From Atriophallophorus winterbourni (Eukaryota; Platyhelminthes; Trematoda; Plagiorchiida; Microphallidae), in the NCBI GenBank assembly GCA_013407085.1, contig JACCGJ010019481.1:59939-123938 (forward strand): a stretch of 64,000 nucleotides of DNA, read 5' to 3'. The translations under genes were made by a program, and so were the position numbers. Within the stretch, counting starts at the first letter, position 1, and each line of letters opens with the position of its first letter. Below the pieces are notes generated by a model. The model searched no databases. It was not told the origin of the DNA and worked only from the letters and a program-made list of their open reading frames with translations. This document shows positions 43,412 through 55,491 of this stretch, piece by piece.

Positions 43412-45161
43412 CGTATTTTTCGGACTATGAGACGCACATAAAAACACAAATTTGTACGAAAAATCGGCAGTGAGCCTTATATTCCGGTGCGCTTTATGTA
43501 TGAATAGTGTATGTTCACACTGCGCTGAAAAATCTGTCAAAATGTTCTATTACGACTTTGGTAAGTGACGATGTCACTCCCCTTGATTGTAGAAGAATAA
43601 TCACTGATGGTCGTGGAGTCGGATTTCTATGCTATCTAGACAGACTTGTTTTGGGGTCAGAGTCAAACAATCAACAACAGATCAACATGAAACTATTCAG
43701 CGATTAAAATGAAACTCTTTCACTAACCGAAACCACTATTCCTGGTACGTACGGTGCTTAAACATCCGGTAATTAAAGACCCCAAAATGGCACCTGTTAA
43801 GAGACATGCTTACGATGCGGATTTCAAACTCAAGGCCATCAGCCGCGCAGTACAACATGGGAATAGAGCAGCTGCGAAACAATTCAACATTAATGAATCA
43901 ATGGTACGGAAGTGGAGGAAACAAGAAGATGACCTGCGTCAAGTAAAGACGACGAAGAAGAGTTTCTGAGGGAACAAGGCAAGATGGCCACAATTAGAGG
44001 ACAAAATTGAGCAGTGGATAATTGAACAGAGAAGAGCAGGTAGAAGTGTCTCTACAATCTCCATTCGACTTAAGGCAACAGCGATGGCACGTGATATGAA
44101 GATAGACGAATTTCAAGGAGGTCCTTTTTGGTGCTTCCGTTTTATGAAAAGGCGTCATCTCTCCATCCGCACACGAACTACCACTTCGTAGCAACTGACA
44201 AAGGATAACAATGAAAAGATAACTATATTCCGCACTTACTGCAAGAAAAAAGAAGATCCATTCTGACCACATCACAAACATGGATGAGGTCCCTCTAACC
44301 TTTGACATCCCCATGAACCGTACCGTAGAAAAACAGGGACGTCTGTTGTATCTATACGCACCACAGGGAATGAGAAATCTTTCTTCACTGTCGTCCTTGG
44401 TTGCCAGGCTAATGGTCAGAAAATACCACCCATGGTCATTTTTAAGAGGAAGATTTTTCCAAAAGAAACGTTTCCTGTTGGAATCATTGTTAAGGTCAAT
44501 CCGAAAAGCTGGATGGACGAAGAGAAAATGAGCGAGTGGCTGACCAAGTTTATGTCAGGAGATCGGATGGCTTTTTCCACACTTCTACGTCCTTATTGAT
44601 CTACGACTCTATGCGCGTTCATCTCACTGAAACTCTCAAAAGTCAAGTGAAGAAAACCACTTTGGAGCTGACCATCATTCCTGGAGGATTGACCAAAGAA
44701 CTCCAACCGCTAGATATTGGAGTCAATAGGGCGTTCAAGGCTGAATTGCGAGCCGCATGGGAGCAATGGATGACAAAAGGTGAGCACACATTTACCAAGA
44801 CAGATAGGCAACGCCGGGCTAGTTACGCCACTGTCTGCCAATGGATCGTCGACGCCTGGGCTAAAGTATCGGTCTCTACTGTTGTCTGAGCTTTCACTAA
44901 GGCTGGAATTATTGATGAACAGCCAAGCAACAACAATGAGACTGAATCGGATGATGACGAGAGGGATCAAGGCGTGCTCGATGCTGCTATCGCCCAACTG
45001 TTGAATTCTGACACCGAAGACGAGGAATTTGATGGATTCGTAGAAGAGGAATGATTGAAAAAGTCGGTGTACTTTTTTATGTAATATTGACTGTTATTGT
45101 TCATGAATTGAAATAAAGTCTGATTATCCGACTATATTTGTTCCGCTTTATGCGCCTTATA

Positions 45162-45165
<4 letters not shown>
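43411..45165 (+). mobile_element. Tigger/pogo-like DNA transposon (Tc1/mariner superfamily)
   Basis: A 1.75-kb element whose ends lie inside TA repeats, consistent with TA target choice. The left terminus reads CCGTATTTTTCGGACTATGAG followed by internal GCCTTATATTCCGGTGCGC. The right end has TTTATGCGCCTTATAAT, which is inverse-related to these but without a clean terminal match, so the right boundary is approximate. It contains one degraded transposase gene. Confidence 0.8.
43787..45053 (+). pseudogene. Tigger/pogo-like transposase, inactivated
   Basis: Starts MAPVKRHAYDADFKLKAISR followed by a helix-turn-helix (HGNRAAAKQFNINESMVRKW), the Psq/Brinker-type DNA-binding head of POGK/Tigger transposases. 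TKKSF is then ended by a TGA at 43967, but the frame continues (GNKARWPQLEDKIEQW). The DDE core shows ITNMDEVPLTFD, then GCQANGQKIPPMVIFKRK, LLIYDSMRVHL and LTKELQPLDIGVNRAFK, giving the three acidic positions. The C-terminal end is acidic (DTEDEEFDGFVEEE). At least three stops and three frameshifts are present. It cut and pasted the element when intact; this copy cannot. Confidence 0.85.

Positions 45166-45201
<36 letters not shown>
45165..45201. repeat. (TA)n at right edge of DNA transposon
   Basis: About 36 bp of TA repeats directly after TTATAATAAA. Confidence 0.9.
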
Positions 45202-45206
<5 letters not shown>

Positions 45207-45954
45207 GTATTCGTTCACTCCACTCAAGTCGTGTGTTTTGATCAGTACATGATCTATGTTGATTGGGTCAAACAATATCGGTATTCACTGTAACTGAGTT
45301 TATTTGTAAGAAGTGGTAAGACCGGAATCCTGAGTATAAATGTGGTTCTTATAAATTCCTCCTGGATAACCAAATGCTATTATACGTCCACTAGCGTCCA
45401 CTAAGAATAAAATCGTTACAGAATTTACGAAAATTTTGTTGAACTTGAAAAGACTTACTTGCTCCATAATACTTTATTTCACTTTTAGTCGCTGAGTCTA
45501 TTATAAAAGATTCAGATCAAATTTCGATGGACTGATTGTAGTATTCTGCATAAGATCAAATGCATCTTTTCGAAATTTTTCATGAACAGGATGTCGCCAA
45601 ATAATGTGATGTTGTAACATCCTATCTAAATTTTTGTTTTAAAGTTTTTTGTCCAAAAGAATCGGTTTTTTAATCCTCATAGTGTTTCTTACACCATCCT
45701 ACACAGACTAAAAGAGGAAGCCTTTAAATAACATGTTCAAAATGCTGTTGCGCAAGTTTTGCAGTCAATTATGCTCGAAATTAAACATATCGGGAAGGCA
45801 ATTACACTCCTTGGCACTAAAGACAGTCTTGACTTATAGTGAGCGCTTAAGCAATTCAATTCATTGAATGAAAGATGCGTTTGACAATTTGATAACTGAT
45901 ACTGAGATTTGCTTGTCAATTTTTTAACTTCATTTTCCAATTTCACTCGCAGGT
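45202..45954. other. No recognisable gene
   Basis: AT-rich, no family match. Confidence 0.4.
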
Positions 45955-46050
45955 CTCTCTTGGTCTGGTTAGCCTGACAGTATTTTGGCGAACGTACAGT
46001 ATCTATAATGCGACACTTTGCCTGATCATGCTTGTGTGATTTTGTACATT
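45955..46050 (-). repeat. Dispersed short repeat, GTCAGGTTGCYCAGGC family, distant minus copy
   Basis: GGTTAGCCTGACAGTATTTTGGC followed by GCGACACTTTGCCTGATCATGC; same block order as the copy at 5275-5470. Confidence 0.55.
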
Positions 46051-47880
46051 TCAATTTTTTAGCTTTGTGGTGAAATTAATTAATTTACTGAACATTTATA
46101 TACACCTTCTTCTTTGAAAGCTAAATTGTTGCATCGTGATACCACAAGACAAACGTCTAGTGTTAAAGTTGTCATACCTAGAATGTTGATAGTGATCGTG
46201 AAAAAAATATGGGAATGATGGTGAATAAAATATGATCAGTAGATTTAGATGATTTGTGGTGGATTTAAGGAAATGGAGCAGCGAAACATTTGACCAAATC
46301 ACGGCAGCGTTGATGATTATAGTTATTTGATATCCTCTCGATATAAAGCATATCCCCGCATAGCCGTTGATTAAAGTGAACAAGTCTGTCAATAATAGAA
46401 CGAAGCGAAATGTACTTTGGGGATGATGTTTTCAGTTATGAATGTAGCGTTCATTGTATGGGGACAGGTTCCAATGCAATTAAGAAACTTTGGAATGGAA
46501 TTTCAGTAATAATGTTGATGTATCTCGAAGATAAATTCATTTTTGGAGGAAGCGACGTAATAAAAATGCATTAAAGGTTTTAGACTCAGCATATTCTCGT
46601 TAGCCTTAAATAACACTTTTTATTATTATTATTTCCATTCACAAGATGCTCGTCGTTTTGATATTGCGTTCGGCCCAGGGTTATTTGGGAAAATACATAA
46701 AGCCGGTTATTGCGTTGTGACGAGATTTGCCGGGAGAAAGGTGCGTCACCTATATCGTTCTGAGTTCAAATTCGTGAAGTGAACATGTAGGCAATAATAA
46801 GCTTGCTACTGCTACCACTTACGCTTTGACATAGGTCCGGTCACAGATGTGATTTCATTGATATTGATCACTAGCTAATCTTACCTTGAAACACATAGAT
46901 TTAACTACTGGGACGTTGGCGCAGATAACGTTCGGTGTGTGATTGGCACCTTGAATAATTTGTGTTGTTGGTATGTCTTTAGCAGATACAACCTATTGCT
47001 TTTTGTTGATCTTATGTTGCGTTATGTTGAGATGGGTATTGCGAAATAGGATGCTTCGGGTTTCGCTACAATTTTCTGTATTTCTCGAAGGTGTATGCTT
47101 TTGATGAACATCTTTTTTAAGATTTTGCGGATGGCCTTCGAGTGTACACATTTTCTCGAATTGTCGATCTTTCGAAAGATTTAGACTTTGAACAATTCAA
47201 ATGATGATACAAATGCTGCATAATAAGCGCTATAACCCGCAACTACAGTTTTTTAAGTGACGCCTTTGAATCGGCCGTGCTCAAATAACTTTTTCTACGC
47301 ATTTTTATTTTTTTAATCAACATGGAACCCTTTTGGTTTTTAAACTTTTCAACATATTTCTATGTAATCGAAGGACGTTAAAGGCCCCGCACGCTTTAAA
47401 AGCTATGCAATTTTTTTAAAAAAATGGGGGATTTGCTGCGCCGGTGAGTAAAATGGAAAAGAAAACTTGTGCATGTGGATTTTTACAATTCGTCAACTTC
47501 CATCACAACGCTTAATACCGGTGTAGACGAAATCGAAGCTTTTTTGGAAATGAATGTGACTGACAATCTCAAATTTTTTCAATTGAACTCTAACTCTTTC
47601 TGTCATATTCATTATTCGCATAAAAAACTTGTGTGATTAAATTAATTTGTTTCGCTGAAAATTTGTATTAACGAATAAAGCCTTCTTCTTCTACATATAC
47701 ACACTAACAGTGTGAATGCTACCATAGCGAACATATACGACGTAAAATGTCGTTCCAGAATACGAAGGTTGTCACAGTATATCTTTTATTTACCTAAAAC
47801 ATTGGTTTAACCTGCTGATTTACCTCCATATGACATTCGGAAAACCATTTGCGCTAGGATGGTGGTTCGTTTGTGAGTTA
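46051..47880. other. No recognisable gene
   Basis: About 1.8 kb, AT-rich. The stretch around 46690-46790 has a weak A-box/B-box look (GAGTTCAAATTCG) but no traceable tRNA fold. Confidence 0.35.
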
Positions 47881-49999
47881 TTAACCCTTAACGGACGAAT
47901 GGGGCAAATTCGGTACACAAAATTTCAAGGTATATGATAGGTTAAATTAGACAGATCACATTCGTATACCGGGGGTATCGGAATCGGCACACGTTCTGCT
48001 CTCGTTTGGTATGCATTTGAGACGGCTGAGCCATGCGGCGCGCCAGTTGTCAACAAACTTCGGAAGTTTGGTGACGCTTGTGAAATTTCGCTCCGTGCTT
48101 CATTTTTCTGCGTGCAATGGCTGAAAAACCTTGTATGTATTTGATAATTTTTGGATTCATTTATAGACATCTTCTGAACACATTCAACGTATACACGATT
48201 GATGAAATATTTTTCTGTGCGAAATATGACTGTCGGAATATGTCTCAAATATGTGACATCCGGCATTTGAAGCTATGCAAGAGCGTGTCCCAAAAATGGT
48301 ACAACCGGCACTTATGTTCCCAAAGAAGAACTGGAAAAATGGTTGGGCCTTGTACTGTATTTCTCATTATCAAATTACCAAATACAAGAATGCACTGGGC
48401 CAAGAAGCTTTCTCCTCTCACTGACTATGCAGCTAAGTGCATGTCTCGAGATAGATTTGAAGCCATCAAATCTTCATTTAGCTGATAACACAAACGCTGG
48501 CAAACCTGGAGATGCTGATTTTGGCCAAATGTTCAAAGTGAAACCTCAAGTAAACCATCTAAGAACAAAATTTCAAAACCTAACCAAAGAGAAAAATCTC
48601 TGCGTTGATGAGCAAATGGTGCCATTCAAAGGCAGATCAAGGCTCAAACAATACCTGCCAAATAAACCTAAAAATTTTGGCTACAAACGTTTCGTACTCG
48701 CTGACGATCGTGGGATGATGTGCGATTTCATCCCATTTACTGGGAAAATATCCCTCGTCGATGATCCCAACGTCCCAAACATCGGTGCTAGCTCAGATAT
48801 TGTGCTACATCTTGCCAAGACCATTCCTTCCAATGAGAACCATCTTGTATTTTTTGATAACTGGTTCACCTCTGTGCCCCTTCTGCAATACTTGACAGAT
48901 GTGGGAATATTTTGTTGCGGCACAGTTAGACTGCCACGATTAGCTGGCTTATCAAAAAAACATGAAGAATGACAAACGCCTAATGAAAAAAGGCAGGGGT
49001 TTCTTTGAGGAGAAAGAACTGGTGAAGGGACATTCAAGTGTCAACCTGGTTCGCTGGTACGACAACAAAGTAGTCAATTTGGTGTCTACATTTGCCAGGG
49101 CAAATCCTCTACCAACTGTCCGTAGATTTGATAAAACTACAAAAAGGTCCATTGAAGTACCTTGCCCTGATATTGTGAAACGATACAATAAGTCAATGGG
49201 TGGTGTAGATTTGGCAGACCATCTTCTTTCTTTGCATAGAATAAGCATGAAATCAAAGAAAGCTTATCACAGTCTGATCTATCACTTCATTGACATGGCT
49301 ATAGTTAATTCATGGCTTTGTTATCGTAGAGACTGCAAGAGGCTTTCTCTTCCATAAAAAGAAGTGCTCCAGCTTGCTTCCTTCTAACTTGAGGTAGCTT
49401 TCACCATTACCAAAGCTGTAAACATTTGCTTGCCTCCTAAAATTGGACGTTCATCTCTAAGAGGTGAAGACACAAGCGGCAAAAGAAGGTGTGGAGCCCC
49501 ATCCGACGATGTGAGGTTGGACCAAGTGGCACATGTGCCTTGTGTCGAGAAAAAAAAGAAACCGATGCAGGTTAAAAAACTATCCTGGAAAGACGAAGAT
49601 ATTATGCGCTGAATGCAATGTCCACTCATGCTTAAACATGCATAAGAACTGTTTTGCGGCATTCCATGGGTTTTAATCGTGATGACTGCATGAAGGAAAT
49701 ACATTATTTTCTGTTCAACCTATTTTTCTACCTTGCGTGTGTTTCACATTAAAAATTTGATTGGGAAATCTTTTTATAACTTTTATGTCTCATATAGCTG
49801 ACTACAGCTGGAAATCAATGAAAAAGGTGCCACCACAGGACGATTGTACCGAATTTGTCCCAATTTTTTTATTTTCCGCAATATATAAAAAAACTAAAAA
49901 TACTTTTTGTTTCCATATAAGGTAGGCAGTTTCATCACAAAAATGCAGGAGAAAAAAATTATTTCAATGTAAATCATAATTCAGGCAGTTAAGGGTTAA
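47881..49999 (+). mobile_element. piggyBac DNA transposon, both ends present
   Basis: Bounded by TTAA at 47881-47884 and 49996-49999, the piggyBac target site. The terminal inverted repeat is CCCTTAAC, reading TTAACCCTTAACGG on the left and the inverse on the right. Subterminal inverted repeats GGGGCAAATTCGGTAC (47901-47916) and GTACCGAATTTGTCCC (49847-49862) match in 15 of 16 positions. The transposase gene between is broken. Size, 2.1 kb, is typical. Confidence 0.93.
48240..49675 (+). pseudogene. piggyBac transposase, frameshifted
   Basis: The readable portion begins near PKEELEKWLGLVLYFSLSN (about 48320), crosses to another frame at RMHWAKKLSPLTDYAAKCMS and DRFEAIK, then back at LADNTNAGKPGDADFGQMFK (about 48480). 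The three catalytic Asp blocks are all kept: CVDEQMVPFKGR, LVFFDNWFTSVP and MGGVDLADHLLSLHR. Another shift lies in an A7 run at about 48953-48959. Two stops follow near 49356 and 49387, then a C-terminal Cys-rich finger (ECNVHSCLNMHKNCFAAFHG) in yet another frame ends at about 49675. It is a DDD transposase relic with unusually well-kept active-site segments. Confidence 0.9.
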
Positions 50000-51339
50000 C
50001 CACCATGTTGGCCGAAAGCAGAGAAAAATTGAAAATACCGTTAGCAAAAAAATATTCAAATCCAAAAGATATACTACGCTGAATAAATTGTATCCATCTG
50101 GTGTATTATTTTGACTGTGTTGCTCAATTGGGAAAAGATTCAGGTCACGATGTATGGACGTTGTTATTTCCTGAGTTGTATTCATAATTAAATACTTGGC
50201 ATGATCTTCATGTTGTTTTTGATACATATTAATGCCCCTCTCCACTTATTGGTGAGACGAGTTTTTCTGTTACATTCCACTGTTACACTCATACCAAAAG
50301 AATTTTGTGGAGATATTGTTTGTAGTGGTGCACACTCTTCTGTGGCACAGCACCAAAAGCAATGTGTACGCTCGATTAACGAATAAGCCACAAATCCATC
50401 TGAGCAAACTGAGCTGAGATGATCAAGTAAAAGGATAAAATCGAAGTTATCAGATAATACCAGACAGATACTATCTGCCTTATTCAAGCATGGATGCTCG
50501 CGAATAGTGGTAAGCTGCTTCTATCGTATTCCTAACACTAGTTTGGTGTAAGATGCTATCTTGCAAATTAGGCTTTGGTCTTTTAGCCATAGCACCACAT
50601 GTTGTAATACTTGGTAATTTTTACCAACCCGAAATAAACTTAGATTACCAAACCTCGCATGTTACATGGAACGCGAAAGACTTTCTGGATTGGCTGCACA
50701 CCAATGCACTTCACTAACACCTAAACTAACCAACTACATTCCGCGAGGGTCACTCTTTATGTAAAGCTGATATCGATATCGTACTGCTGAATGCGTACCT
50801 GCTAAATACAGATCCCTACTCAAACTGCATCATAGATTCTGATTTACCATGGTGGGAAACGGAGGTTAGCTTGTACCCCATTGAAAAACGGTATCACAAA
50901 GTATAGTTCTACTTGGTGTACCAGAAAATACTTTTTAAGCACCGTAGAGCACAACTTCAAGCAGTATCGTTAAATTGCCTGTTCCCTTGATATTTCTAAT
51001 GCCGTTGTTGTGGACAATTTTCGTGTTCCTTTCTCGCCAAAATATACAGGAGATGTACTGAAACCTTTGAAGAATAACTTTTTACCCATCGCTATAGCAG
51101 AAATCGTGAGGTCGGAATGGGAAAAACAAAATTGAACATTACCCAAGGATGTTAAACTTAGCCCACCCAAACCCAATGTCAAAATTCAAACACTTCTTCA
51201 TCTTAAATCTTCGGATAACAGCGTTTTCATCTAAATGGATAAATCAATACATCAAAAACATCGTAGGTCCGGATCAAATCGAGTTGGACCGAGCAATTTA
51301 CACTGAAACCTAATTGTCGATTCAGGGGGCCGGCGACCA
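50000..51339. other. No recognisable gene
   Basis: Short ORFs on both strands; the right part may contain an unrecognised 5' region of the LINE that follows. Confidence 0.35.
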
Positions 51340-53660
51340 ATGAAAAGCTCACATGTTTTAGCATCCAAGGCAACGACTATTCAGAGCAATCCGGCATTAC
51401 ACTGTTTAGCGCCTTATCACATACCACATGATTCATTACTACATGAAGAATTATCGATCAAATGTGTTTATACAAATGCTCAATGTTTAGTCAACAATAT
51501 GGCGGAACTGATAATTATCTATGCAGACAATTCCCCTGATATTATTGCTATGACTGAAACTTGGTATCGATCCAGGATGACTGGCAGTTAACTTTCTATT
51601 TCCCATATGACAATCCTACGCCATGACCGTGGTGGCGTTGGAGGTGGTGTTGCTTTGTATTGTCACGAGCGATTAAATATAAATATCATCTCACTGGAGC
51701 ACAAACGTCGCAATGTATTCGACATAGTACTCTTATACAACCACGTCTTTAACCATACACGAATTAAAAGAACAGATCGACCATCTATTCCGGAACTTGT
51801 TTTGACTTCGAACGTATCGGTATCAAAGCAATCGCCTACGAAGCTCCATTGGGCGGTGTGACCATGTCTTGCTGCATTATGTCTACAGTGCTTTGAGACT
51901 CGGCAACGAGACGAAGATTATACGTAAAATCAACATTTAAAGACTCAGATAAGCACTCTATGAGCTAAATGATGTCAAACTTCATTTTAGTTATTCAAAT
52001 ACACATTACAACTCATTGTTGAATTACCTCCAGATGCCAATCCAATCAAACTCTCCATTGTTTTCCAGCAAAGATGTCCGCACCTTCAGACTAATTGTTC
52101 GCAGTAAAAGCAGAAAATGGATTTTACAGAAAAGACGAGCTTGGGACATTTATTTTTATCTCGATACTCTTACAACTTGCTTTCAATTTTGCCGAATAAG
52201 GAATAGATTGCCTACCCTCGTTCGGCAGGACAAAAAACAGTACCAGCAACGCATGGTGAAAAGAATCGAATATAACCCAAATATACTGTACACATATGTG
52301 AATGGAAGAACAAAATTGAAACCAGGTTTTTTCCGCTCATAACAGAACAAGGAATGACTACTAGAGTTTCAGAGACAGCGGCGACTAAATTCGTGAAAAT
52401 CCCAATGTGGGGACATTATTACCTCAGCGATTCTCCATGCACACTATAGAAAACTTTCATAAAGTCTAGCAGAAGTTTTCATCAAGAGTCTTCGCGACGG
52501 CTGCGTACCCTTAGCAGGGAAAGCTGGTGTAATAACACCAATTTACAAAGGTGGCTATCGTTCCGATGTATCAAATTACAGTCCTGTTAAGCTGCTTTCT
52601 TGGATCTCGAAAATTATGGATCGCATCCTAACTGAGTGTAACGTTGGTAACCTTGAAACTAACGTACTTTTATCAGCAGCGCAACATGGGTTTTGCCGAA
52701 ACAGATCTTGTCTCTTAAATTTAGTCATCACTCTGGACTATTGGAGAACGTCTCTTTACCTAGGATACGCCGTTCATGCCTGCTATGTTGATGTATCAAA
52801 GACATTCGATGAGGTCAACAACAGCCTGCTTCTACAAAAGCTAGTGCAATATGGAATAACAGGAAACTTATTATCGTGGATATTGGATTATCCGGCCGAT
52901 CGGTATGTGCGAGTCTGCATTGACGGCGTTCTATCTAAAAGCATCGATGTTCATAGCTCGGGCCGATCCCTTTCTTGTTATACATAAACGATATTGCGCA
53001 AGTAGTACGGTGCAAGTTGGTTTTTTTGCTGATGACATAAAATATGAAAGCAAGTCTCATTGATTAAGGGTTGTTTGATGCACCTAGAGGGTTTGGATGC
53101 CATGTATCACTGGTCTCAAATAAATCAGATGCCTTTCAGCACACGTAAATGTAAAATGACAACTTGTCCGTTAATACGAGCATACATCAAATCATATTCA
53201 TGATTCAAGATTCAAGATTGGCCCACCGGTAAGAAGGATCTCGGTATCGGGATTACTAATAACCTGAAACCGAGTAGACATTGCTAGGAAGTATTCAACT
53301 GGGCGAGCGGAAACTTGGCAATGCTGAGGATAATATTTTGGCGGTTCTCTCCTAGAACGCTCTTCGCATTCTTAATACTTACATCCATCCGACGACAGAA
53401 TACATCATCTCAGTTTTGACAGCGTAGTTGCGAAAAGACATTGATTTGCTGGGTGAAATTTATCGGAGAGCAACAAAAATAGTTGATGGGAGGCAGCAAA
53501 TCCCATAACAAAAGCGAATGGTCATGCTGGGATCGACCGATATTACACAAACAAGTGTAAGGAGCGACATGATCCAAACATATGAATCGCATAGAAAATC
53601 ACCTTCTCCGCGATTTGATGAAAGTTATTTACCCTAAGAATACACGCAGTCATTAAAGTT
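51340..53660 (+). mobile_element. CR1/jockey-like LINE with endonuclease and reverse transcriptase, degraded
   Basis: The most complete LINE in the window. The endonuclease start reads LSIKCVYTNAQCLVNNMAEL and PDIIAMTETW (51460-51570), then GGVGGGVALYCHERLN (51630-51690). The linker is followed by GVITPIYKGGYRSDVSNYSP (about 52530-52590), QHGFCRNRSCLLNLV, CYVDVSKTFDEVNNSLLLQK (52780-52840), and after a gap the catalytic FADDIKYES near 53025. C-terminal sequence runs to about 53660. Multiple stops and frameshifts occur, and a deletion removes the VPQGSVLGP segment. Similarity to the 10508-12360 copy suggests the same or a sister family. Confidence 0.85.
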
Positions 53661-53766
53661 TTCTAAAAATTCCGCAATCAAGACTTGATTGTAGACGTCA
53701 TTTCTCCTCGGTGCTTATTTGTTTATGTGGAATTTATAGTGCACATTGAGAAATGGATCGTGGGAC

Positions 53767-54079
53767 TGCGTGGGTTCCAGTGATATCCACATAAAAATTT
53801 GACACAGAGACAAACACGAAAGAAAGAACACCGCGCGTGGACAAAGACTATATTGTAATTACTGAGAGTATTGACTATGCACAAATGGTATTTAGGAGAT
53901 GAATATTGTTGACTACGTTAGCTTACAGAAAATCTATTGAATGTAAGTGATAACAATATTAGGAATCAATTTGGCGTTATCAGTAATCTAAATGGAACGA
54001 TAACGTCTAAGGTAACAAACAAACAAACTAAGATGATACAAAATATAAGACTGTACAAAGTTCTAAAGAAATCCTCCCA
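53767..54079 (-). repeat. 3' LTR of gypsy element 3
   Basis: Plus-strand TGCGTGGGTTCCAGTGATAT ... AATCCTCCCA. It aligns with 56663-56980 through GCGCGTGGACAAAGA, ATGAATATTGTTGA and TATAAGACTGTAC. Confidence 0.83.
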
Positions 54080-54850
54080 TATAGCGTCGGGAACAAGGAA
54101 AAACGAACGATGAAAGCATGACGTTGTGAAATCACCGAACCTAGATGGAAGTTGACCCTACGATCAGAACCTGTTTTTCTGTTGGGGTTGAGTAGTATGA
54201 AACACGAAGTTATTAGGGGTTTAACAGAGAAATCAATGGTATTGATGGCTTCATGTGAAGGGGATAAAGAAACGTGTTCGTCTCGGTTAGACATCCGAAA
54301 AGTAACTTTCCGAAGAGTTGCGTTCGCTTTCTATATGTGCTTTACATAAGCGACGATTAACCGATCGATACTGACCGTTTCTTGTGATCCATTTCAGGTA
54401 ATAACGAAGAATTTGGGATACCTGATGAGCACTTTGTACGGACCAGTGTATGGTGGTTGAAGTGTTTGGCGTACATGATCGGCACACATAAGCATGAAGA
54501 CGCAGGTAGAATATTTAATTGGGATGTAGAACGGTTGAGCGTGATAGCAAGTTAAGATAGCTTGTAAGGATTTAATGTGGAGGCGACTAAAATATTGTGG
54601 AGCTGTAAGATCTGTTGGGGAATTGAAAAAATATCAGGAATTCGCTATGTAGGTTGAGTGTACCCTTGTACACTATTTCAGCACCTGAGCAACCCAGGTA
54701 TTCTTTTACGGTGGAACAAATGCCAAGAAGCACCAATAGCAATGACTCGGACTAACGTTCTGAATTCCCGTGACTCATGATTGCAGCTTTGAGTTATCAA
54801 TGAAGGAGGATGGTAGTTTGTATTCTGTATCTGTTTCGTAGCGAGTGTTT
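54080..54850 (-). pseudogene. Integrase C-terminal/pol tail region, gypsy element 3
   Basis: Between the integrase core and the LTR; short minus-strand frames (e.g. 54028-54294 and 54287-54487) fit a pol tail but show no firm motif. The catalytic Glu segment of integrase was not confidently found. Confidence 0.4.
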
Positions 54851-54853
54851 TAT

Positions 54854-55200
54854 TTACTTCCGGAATAGCGTTGACTGAAATTGGGAACTTCTTTCATAAG
54901 TAATAGTGTTGGGTACACCAAAGTTGATGATCCAATGTTGATGGAAAGCTGTCGCAACCGTTTCTGAACTGATATCAGGAATGGCTACAGTCAATATCGA
55001 ACGAGTAAAACGGTCGAGACAGGTCAATATATATGAGCAACCGTTATAGAACGCTAATGGACTGACGAGATCCAAGTGAATGTACTGGAAGCGCTCCGTA
55101 ACATGTGGGAATATACCAGTGGAACTGATTGTGTGACGTTGGATTGTGCTCTGTGAGACATCGGAGGCAACACTTGGTCCAAAGTTGAATATCTTTATGC
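54854..55200 (-). pseudogene. Integrase core, gypsy element 3
   Basis: Minus-strand frame MDLVSPLAFYNGCSYILTCL, then DRFTRSILTVAIPDIS and GVPNTITYERSSQFQSTLF. The first Asp (MDLVSPL, for LDIVGPL) is kept, while the second Asp block TDRGSQFQS has become YERSSQFQS, losing the catalytic Asp. Confidence 0.8.
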
Positions 55201-55260
55201 ATGCCAGACTAAAGACAACAAGAGCTAATCAGCCTTTATGTGGCTTTTATTCATGGATGT

Positions 55261-55280
55261 AATAATAATAATAATAATAA
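55261..55280. repeat. (AAT)n microsatellite
   Basis: About six AAT repeats inside gypsy element 3. Confidence 0.9.
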
Positions 55281-55491
55281 CGTACAATAATGTACGTCTG
55301 AAGTTTGAAGTAACAATTGGACCTTATTTACTAGTAGACATGCCACAAATCAGATAAAAATTGGAATTACGTATCGGAATACGGGCGATTTTACCCGATC
55401 CTGAAGTAATGTACCGATTTATTACAGGGTCATCTTGCTGCGAACGTGATAAATGTTCCAATTCTATTTCAGGCAGGTCGATGACACTTAA

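Noticed and set aside
46690..46790. Possible tRNA gene (GAGTTCAAATTCG as a B box)
   Set aside because: No acceptor or anticodon stem could be traced; at most a SINE relic.
48953..48959. Programmed ribosomal frameshift in the A7 run of the piggyBac transposase
   Set aside because: Other frameshifts and stops in the same gene show ordinary decay; piggyBac transposases are not known to need frameshifting.
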